Origin: Thomasclavelia saccharogumia DSM 17460
GTDB lineage: Bacteria > Bacillota_I > Bacilli_A > Erysipelotrichales > Coprobacillaceae
Assembly: GCF_000686665.1 (NCBI RefSeq)
Contig: NZ_JMLH01000016.1
Location: 1 to 52,446, forward strand
Direction of reading: 5' to 3'
DNA length: 52,446 bases
Of this stretch, positions 47,525 through 52,446 are shown one piece after another. The notes beneath the pieces were generated by a model. It saw only the letters and a list, made by a program, of their open reading frames with translations. It had not been told where the DNA came from and did not search any database. Each line of letters starts with the position of its first letter. The first letter of the stretch is position 1. A program made the translations under genes and the position numbers.

Positions 47525-47556
47525 TACCACGTGTTTAACACGTGGTATTTTGTTTT
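47525..47556 (+). terminator. Terminator after the first thioredoxin-like lipoprotein gene
   Basis: TACCACGTGT-TTA-ACACGTGGTA is a perfect 10-bp stem followed by TTTTGTTTT. Confidence 0.88.
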
Positions 47557-47587
47557 ACAATAAAATAATTTTATATTTATAAACAGC

Positions 47588-47911
47588 TTATTCTGCTGTA
47601 TCTTTCTTAGATTCGCTATTTTCATTAGATTGTCGTTTAATTTTTTTCTTTTTTAAATTAGCTATGTCATCAACTTTACCTGGTAAATTTCCTAATATCA
47701 TTGCAATTCCACAAAGAATACAAGCGAAAGCAAAAAAACCTCCAGCTGCTGCAAAAATATTTTGTAATACTGTAGACCACTCATCTATTAAAGAAATATC
47801 ATATTGAGCTGCTGACTCGGCTAATGAAAAATATGCACTAACCCCCATATAAATCGAAATTGCTAAAAAAATAACTGCTAGTATATAAAATAATATGCTT
47901 CTTTTTTTCAA
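47588..47911 (-). CDS. Small two-helix membrane protein, family A member 2, unknown function
   Basis: An in-frame TTG at 47971 is possible, but the TTG at 47911 follows AGAGGAG at seven bases and aligns with the paralogue at 35074-35319, so I use it (107 residues). Two membrane helices (about 5-27 and 52-74) flank the conserved loop SLAESAAQYDISLIDEWSTV. A charged C-terminal tail (Lys-rich then Glu/Ser-rich, about 75-107) is absent from the shorter paralogue. It follows the thioredoxin-like lipoprotein gene by 46 bases and is probably in one transcript with it. The gene family is unknown to me. Confidence 0.8.
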   Translation of the reverse strand: MKKRSILFYILAVIFLAISIYMGVSAYFSLAESAAQYDISLIDEWSTVLQNIFAAAGGFFAFACILCGIAMILGNLPGKVDDIANLKKKKIKRQSNENSESKKDTAE

Positions 47912-47957
47912 AATAATTCTCCTCTCTATTATAGAATAATTTATATGATTTATGTCT

Positions 47958-48491
47958 TTATTTTCTATCAATTTGGTTCTCTCTTACCCATTGATCAATA
48001 ACCTCTTCTTCAATTCCTAATGTATAAGTATCTAAATAACTTTTATTTACCCCCTTCTTGACATAAAAAACACCTGGTGTTGTATAGAATTCCTCAAAAT
48101 ATTTATGAATTATTTCTAAATTTTCTGCCTCTGTAGCATTTTCTAAATCTAAGACAACCTGATATATAATTACATGATGGTTCTTTAAATAACTATCTAA
48201 AATAGCATGAAGCTGTTTACAATACATACAATAAGTTGTCGCAAAACATACCGTAAACGTTTCTTTATTAGCCATCTTTTCTTCCATCTGGGCCATCGTA
48301 ATATTTATAACTTCCCCAGAACTTGTATCGCGTGGGTAATCTTTAATCTCTGCTTTTTGTGGCTCTTCTGTATCCACTTCTGTTTCTGGCTCAATAATAG
48401 TACGATTAGCAAGGTCTTTCTCTGATTTTCCTTGGCACCCTCCAATCATAAAACAAATTAGCATGATTATTACTATTCTATAAAGTTTCAT
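47958..48491 (-). CDS. Thioredoxin-like lipoprotein, second copy
   Basis: Three ATGs are in a row; the third (48491) is best spaced from GAGGG, giving 177 residues. The lipobox is MIGGC. After a Glu/Pro-rich linker (about 22-60) comes the thioredoxin-like domain, with FATTYCMYCKQLH (CxxC) and EFYTTPGVFYVKKG. The gene resembles bacteriocin-accessory/PedC-type proteins, but no bacteriocin gene or ABC transporter lies nearby. It is followed by the small membrane protein gene and preceded by the GH31 paralogue, from which a terminator separates it. Confidence 0.82.
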   Translation of the reverse strand: MKLYRIVIIMLICFMIGGCQGKSEKDLANRTIIEPETEVDTEEPQKAEIKDYPRDTSSGEVINITMAQMEEKMANKETFTVCFATTYCMYCKQLHAILDSYLKNHHVIIYQVVLDLENATEAENLEIIHKYFEEFYTTPGVFYVKKGVNKSYLDTYTLGIEEEVIDQWVRENQIDRK

Positions 48492-48510
48492 CATCATCCC
48501 TCACTTATAC

Positions 48511-48541
48511 TAAAAGAAGAGTGAAGTATCTTCACTCCTCT
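48511..48541 (-). terminator. Terminator after the right-edge GH31 gene
   Basis: GAAGAGTGAAG-TAT-CTTCACTCCTC forms an 11-bp stem with one G-U pair (48516-48540); on the minus strand TTTTAG follows. Confidence 0.82.
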
Positions 48542-48555
48542 TTAGATATTATCTA

Positions 48556-51500
48556 CTAATCTTCTTTTCTTTTTTTACTCAAAACTAAGTAAGCCATCGC
48601 TGCTAGAGAAGCACCTAAAGTAGTTACACTTGTGAAGCTAGTTGTATCTCCTGTTTTTATAGCACTTTCTTTTACTAAGTTGTCACCAGATTTTATCGTA
48701 GTTTCCAAATCAGTTGGAACAGTCGGATTGGCTGGAAGTTTTGGTGTTGTAGAATTTCCAGAATCAGCAACAGCTAATCCCTCAATTGCGTTATTCAATG
48801 CAGCATATGCAGCATTAACAGCTTTTTGATCAGCAGACTCATTGTCTAATGTTGCTTTTGCAGCAATCAATTGATTATTTAATACAGCATATGTTTCTGC
48901 AGTATATGAAGCTGCATTTACTCCTTCTGCTTTCTTAATTAAATCAGCTAATAAATCTTTATTTGGTTTTAATCTTAAATCAACAAATGCTCTTACTAAT
49001 GTATCATATGCTTCGTTAACTTCATCTTGCATAGCATTTTCATTTGCCAATACATCTTTGCTTGATTGTAAAGCTGCAGCGAATGGTTCCCAAGTAGAAG
49101 TGATATATTCATCAGCAACTAAATCTTCAACATTAGCTACAAAATTTTCTAATAATGATTTATCACCTTTAATAAAGCTTAACATATGCATAGCATGTGC
49201 TAAACGGTCAAATGAAGCATTGATTTGTTCTTCAGTAACATCTGTAGACGCTAAAATATTTTGAGCTTCCGTTAATGCCGCATTAAATTCATTAACAACA
49301 GCTGGAACTACATTAGCTAAATCTTCTTCTGTAATTTGGCTTGCAACATCAACAGCGATTGCTAATAATGTCTTATCTGGAGTAATAATTGGTTCTCCGT
49401 CTTTAGTTACTGTAATTTCATAAGTTGCAGTAATATTCTCATCAGCAGCAGAAATTAAAGTAATTGTAGCTTTACCAGCTTTAACTCCATACGCTTTATA
49501 AATTGGATATCCATTTTCATCAGCTAAAGTAACGATTTTAACAACGTTACTATCAGAACTTGTTACTTTGAAGAATTTATTTGGTGCATTGTTTGGTGTT
49601 ACTACAGCATTAATATCACTTAGTTCACCAACTTTTAATTTAGTAACATTAGTATCAGCTGAAGCAATTTTTTCAACATTAACTTCTTCAACATATTTTA
49701 ATTGCACTTCACCCAAAGTAAGCATATGGTTATCTTCACTACCAGTAGCTGTTAATGGTGTTACATCAACCCCTGTAACAGTCTTATCAGTATCCCATGC
49801 AAATACAAACTCAAAACCTTTGTTTTCAAGTGTAATTTCTTCAGATTTTGTACCATCTTCAAAAATCAATTGAGCTTTAGCACTAGTTAAATATCCATTT
49901 CCTTGAGTTTGTGAATTAAATACAGAAACCTCATTTAATTTAGAAGGTTCTTTCAAATCAAAATGCAAAGTCATTGGTAATTTAACATGTTCTGGGAATT
50001 TACCATCAACATAGTTGGATTCAATATCCCATAATAATTCAAATTCACGACCAAATGATCCATTAAATAAAGTAGCATAAGAATTATATGATCCATTTTG
50101 AATAAATCTATTAACATTTGTTCCATCATCTACTGGATAATAGTTATTCGTCATTGTAATATCAAAATCATCAAATTCATAATAAGTCTTAGTTATTGCA
50201 GGAACTTCTGGAATTTCTGGAGCATTTGCAACATCTGATTCAACAAAACTGTAGTTAGGTCCAATTAAAGTTACTTTACTTAAATCTACTGCATCAGCAA
50301 CTGTAATGTCTTCTTTTGCAGTCATCGTAATCGTTGCAACAATTCCACTTCCATTATAAACGTCTTTATCGCCTCTATTAGCAAATGCCATATTTACATA
50401 TGCTGTTCCATCATCATATACTTTATTTACTGTCAAATCTTCCATTGTACAAATAGAAGCATCTTGTTTAATAGAAACATATTCAACTTTGCTAGGATCA
50501 TAGTTAATAACTTGACCAATAGCATTTAAATTCTTAACGTTATCAGTATATACATCAATAGTAAATGTTTCCCCTGCTTTTACTGTTTCAGCATTTGGAA
50601 GTAACAATGCATTACCAGATACAGATCCTCTCTTAGTTGTTCCACCATCTAGTTTAAACATTGTAAATGCATAATCATAAACGTCATAGATATCATTCAT
50701 GTTGATATCCATACCATAATTTTTAACTTGATTTGTAAAGGTTGGATCATCTTTAATAGATAAACCTTTGTAATTATTTAAGTTTGTATAATCACTATCA
50801 GTTACTTCTGTTCTTCCTTGAATTGAAATACTTCCTACCGCAAATGGACTAGTGCCATCTTTCTTGTAAACATGTAATCCATTAGCTGAGAAATAATCTC
50901 TAGTAGTTTCCAAAATCGTTAATTTAACATAGCGTCCAACTACATTGTCGCCAAAATTAACAACCTTAGTTGTTTTGTCATAAGCCCATGGATTCTCATT
51001 TCCATCAAAGACTTTTTGCCAATGTTCTCCATCCAAGCTGACAGAAACATCCATTTTTGTGACAAGACCTGCATAAATCGTATCACCTATAAAGAATGGT
51101 ACAAATTCAAATTTATCTAATGCATAAGCATTACCATAATCAAATACAATACTATTATTTCCATTCGTCATCGGTGATTGGAAACCAGTAGTCTCATCAT
51201 CATGATCAAATGCGTTTGACATACTTCCATATGTAACGCTATTTGGCCATTGAATATTTGTAGCATCAAGAGTATTTCTCCATGGATCAAGTAATGTCTT
51301 AACTCTTAGTTCATTACTCCATGCAGAATATCCCTCAGCATTTACAGCACGTACTTGATATGTATGTTCTGAATCATAAGCTAACTCTGTATGTTTGAAA
51401 CTATTGATTGTACCTACAGAATTCAAATTACCATCAATTAATAATTCGTAACTTGTTGCACCTTCTACTGTATCCCAAGCTACATTAATACTTGTTGGTG

Positions 51501-52446
51501 TTATTTCTTCTTCTGGAGCTACCAAATTAGCTGGTGTTGCTAAATTTTCATTTAACTTATCAGCAGCAACATTTCCTTCGTTAGCAAATCCATTAACTAC
51601 TAAAGTTTGAGCGTTATCATCAACATTAGTCTTAGGGAATGATACATATAATTTTGGTGTCGTTGTTATTTCTGTATCTTTGAATGCTTCCCCATCCATT
51701 GAATATTTATTTAAGTTTGGTGCTTCATCATAGAAGTATACTGCTTCATTGTTTGCTGCTGCTTCTTCAAATTCTTCATATGAACCTACTTTTGTTAACT
51801 CTACATTTGTATTTCCATTTTTTGCTGTTAATCCTGTTGGTTCTTTTGATACATTTACAACAAATGTTGTATGTCTGTTTGCATCATATCCTTCATATGT
51901 CCCTTTTGATGCTCCTATTGTCAATGTTGCTGTATCGTCTTCAACTTTTGATGTGATATGTGTTGTTACTTCTCCTCCATAATCACGTTCATTTGTTGCT
52001 TCATCATAATTTAATGTGATTCCATCATCTTCTACTAGATCATATGATGTTTCTCCATGTGGATAGAATTCTACGATTCTTCTTGTCTTATCTAATCCTT
52101 TTTCATTTGTTTCTGATACTGCCATTGGATTATTATTCTCTTCATACATTGGAATAATAGATCCATTTTTTACAAATAATGGTAATTTCCATATTGGGGC
52201 ATCAAAACTATTAATAACCTGTCCACCAAAATATTGTTCACCAGTAAAATAATCAATCCATGTATCAGATGTACCTGGTAAATAAATATTATCTCTAACA
52301 TCATTTCCAACTTCATCAGCATTTGTATCTTGATATACTGGTGCAACTAAGAAATTATCACCAAACATATATTGATATTGTGTTGCTGTACTGTAAGTAT
52401 AATCATTTGCCTCTTCTAAGAACATCGCTCTGATCATTGGAAGTCC
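48556..52446 (-). CDS. Second giant GH31-family surface glycosidase (5' end cut by window)
   Basis: The reading frame is open through the right edge (GLP before MIRAMFLEEAN, as in the paralogue), so the start, signal peptide and catalytic Asp residues lie outside. Visible are the end of the GH31 module (about 1-150 of the visible part; PIWKLPLFVKNGSIIPMY), an Fn3 domain (about 310-395), F5/8C (about 400-530), a dockerin-like region (about 535-600), a cohesin-like domain (about 605-750), a CBM-like domain (about 765-920), Big_2 (about 925-1010) and about four FIVAR units. It ends with SAIKTGDT, a hydrophobic helix and KKRKED. Domain order matches the GH31 enzyme at 35465-41932, minus its inserted second F5/8C, so they are diverged duplicates. 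In the dockerin-like region only the second calcium loop (MDINMNDIYDVYD) is intact. Substrate is probably related to that of the paralogue. Confidence 0.9.
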   Translation of the reverse strand, partial: GLPMIRAMFLEEANDYTYSTATQYQYMFGDNFLVAPVYQDTNADEVGNDVRDNIYLPGTSDTWIDYFTGEQYFGGQVINSFDAPIWKLPLFVKNGSIIPMYEENNNPMAVSETNEKGLDKTRRIVEFYPHGETSYDLVEDDGITLNYDEATNERDYGGEVTTHITSKVEDDTATLTIGASKGTYEGYDANRHTTFVVNVSKEPTGLTAKNGNTNVELTKVGSYEEFEEAAANNEAVYFYDEAPNLNKYSMDGEAFKDTEITTTPKLYVSFPKTNVDDNAQTLVVNGFANEGNVAADKLNENLATPANLVAPEEEITPTSINVAWDTVEGATSYELLIDGNLNSVGTINSFKHTELAYDSEHTYQVRAVNAEGYSAWSNELRVKTLLDPWRNTLDATNIQWPNSVTYGSMSNAFDHDDETTGFQSPMTNGNNSIVFDYGNAYALDKFEFVPFFIGDTIYAGLVTKMDVSVSLDGEHWQKVFDGNENPWAYDKTTKVVNFGDNVVGRYVKLTILETTRDYFSANGLHVYKKDGTSPFAVGSISIQGRTEVTDSDYTNLNNYKGLSIKDDPTFTNQVKNYGMDINMNDIYDVYDYAFTMFKLDGGTTKRGSVSGNALLLPNAETVKAGETFTIDVYTDNVKNLNAIGQVINYDPSKVEYVSIKQDASICTMEDLTVNKVYDDGTAYVNMAFANRGDKDVYNGSGIVATITMTAKEDITVADAVDLSKVTLIGPNYSFVESDVANAPEIPEVPAITKTYYEFDDFDITMTNNYYPVDDGTNVNRFIQNGSYNSYATLFNGSFGREFELLWDIESNYVDGKFPEHVKLPMTLHFDLKEPSKLNEVSVFNSQTQGNGYLTSAKAQLIFEDGTKSEEITLENKGFEFVFAWDTDKTVTGVDVTPLTATGSEDNHMLTLGEVQLKYVEEVNVEKIASADTNVTKLKVGELSDINAVVTPNNAPNKFFKVTSSDSNVVKIVTLADENGYPIYKAYGVKAGKATITLISAADENITATYEITVTKDGEPIITPDKTLLAIAVDVASQITEEDLANVVPAVVNEFNAALTEAQNILASTDVTEEQINASFDRLAHAMHMLSFIKGDKSLLENFVANVEDLVADEYITSTWEPFAAALQSSKDVLANENAMQDEVNEAYDTLVRAFVDLRLKPNKDLLADLIKKAEGVNAASYTAETYAVLNNQLIAAKATLDNESADQKAVNAAYAALNNAIEGLAVADSGNSTTPKLPANPTVPTDLETTIKSGDNLVKESAIKTGDTTSFTSVTTLGASLAAMAYLVLSKKRKED

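Noticed and set aside
48250-48267. cre-like GTAAACGTTTC inside the second thioredoxin-like lipoprotein gene
   Set aside because: Within coding sequence, outer bases do not fit, and no promoter is near.
46977-48491. A bacteriocin locus, suggested by PedC-like lipoproteins
   Set aside because: No small Gly-rich peptide gene, immunity-type cluster or ABC exporter occurs nearby; the small membrane proteins do not look like bacteriocin precursors.
1-52446. CRISPR arrays, tRNA or rRNA genes, transposases and phage genes
   Set aside because: No regularly spaced repeats, no tRNA-like cloverleaf ends and no transposase or phage protein motifs were recognised; the repeated DNA seen is domain-level repetition within coding genes.

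Overview
The window is AT-rich DNA from a low-GC Gram-positive gut-type anaerobe, most likely of the class Erysipelotrichia (Thomasclavelia/Coprobacillus-like). This is inferred from codon use, the HPr kinase/cre/PTS style of regulation, the strong AGGAGG ribosome binding sites and the huge secreted glycosidases carrying FIVAR, F5/8C, cohesin and dockerin modules. Almost everything is on the minus strand, so gene order below follows transcription from high to low coordinates. I see no tRNA, rRNA, CRISPR array or insertion sequence.

Region A (48556-52446 and 35074-48491) is a cell-surface glycan-degradation locus. It holds two paralogous GH31 enzymes, one complete at 35465-41932 and one cut by the right edge at 48556-52446. 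Each carries a cohesin-like and a dockerin-like module in the same chain. Between them lie two thioredoxin-like lipoproteins, a DUF1307-like lipoprotein and a large LRR/Big_2/FIVAR surface protein. Each GH31 gene is followed by a small two-helix membrane protein of one paralogous family, which suggests an old duplication of the locus. A secreted two-repeat protein of unknown function (34055-34939, plus strand) and a metal-exporter-like membrane protein border the region.

Region B (21249-32803) is housekeeping: ldh, an amidase lipoprotein, a CtpA-type protease, then the tight cluster uvrB-cca-uvrA-hprK-lgt. HprK phosphorylates HPr for CcpA-type control, and cre-like sites are visible at two glycan genes in the same window.

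Region C (14600-21060) is hexose uptake: a glucose-type EIICBA, a BglG/GlcT/LicT-type antiterminator, and a mannose-family PTS operon (EIIAB, EIIC, EIID, DUF956). The mannose operon leader contains a ribonucleic antiterminator (RAT) overlapping a terminator. Almost the same RAT/terminator arrangement lies about 15 kb away in front of the secreted GH3 enzyme at the left edge. The adjacent antiterminator therefore probably controls both.

Region D (1-14421) holds thioredoxin reductase, a fructose/mannitol-type PTS (regulator, EIIA, EIIC, EIIB), a very large secreted GH92 alpha-mannosidase, and a circularly permuted GH3 glycosidase cut by the left edge. The picture is an organism that trims host or plant glycans at its surface, imports the released hexoses through PTS systems and ferments them to lactate.
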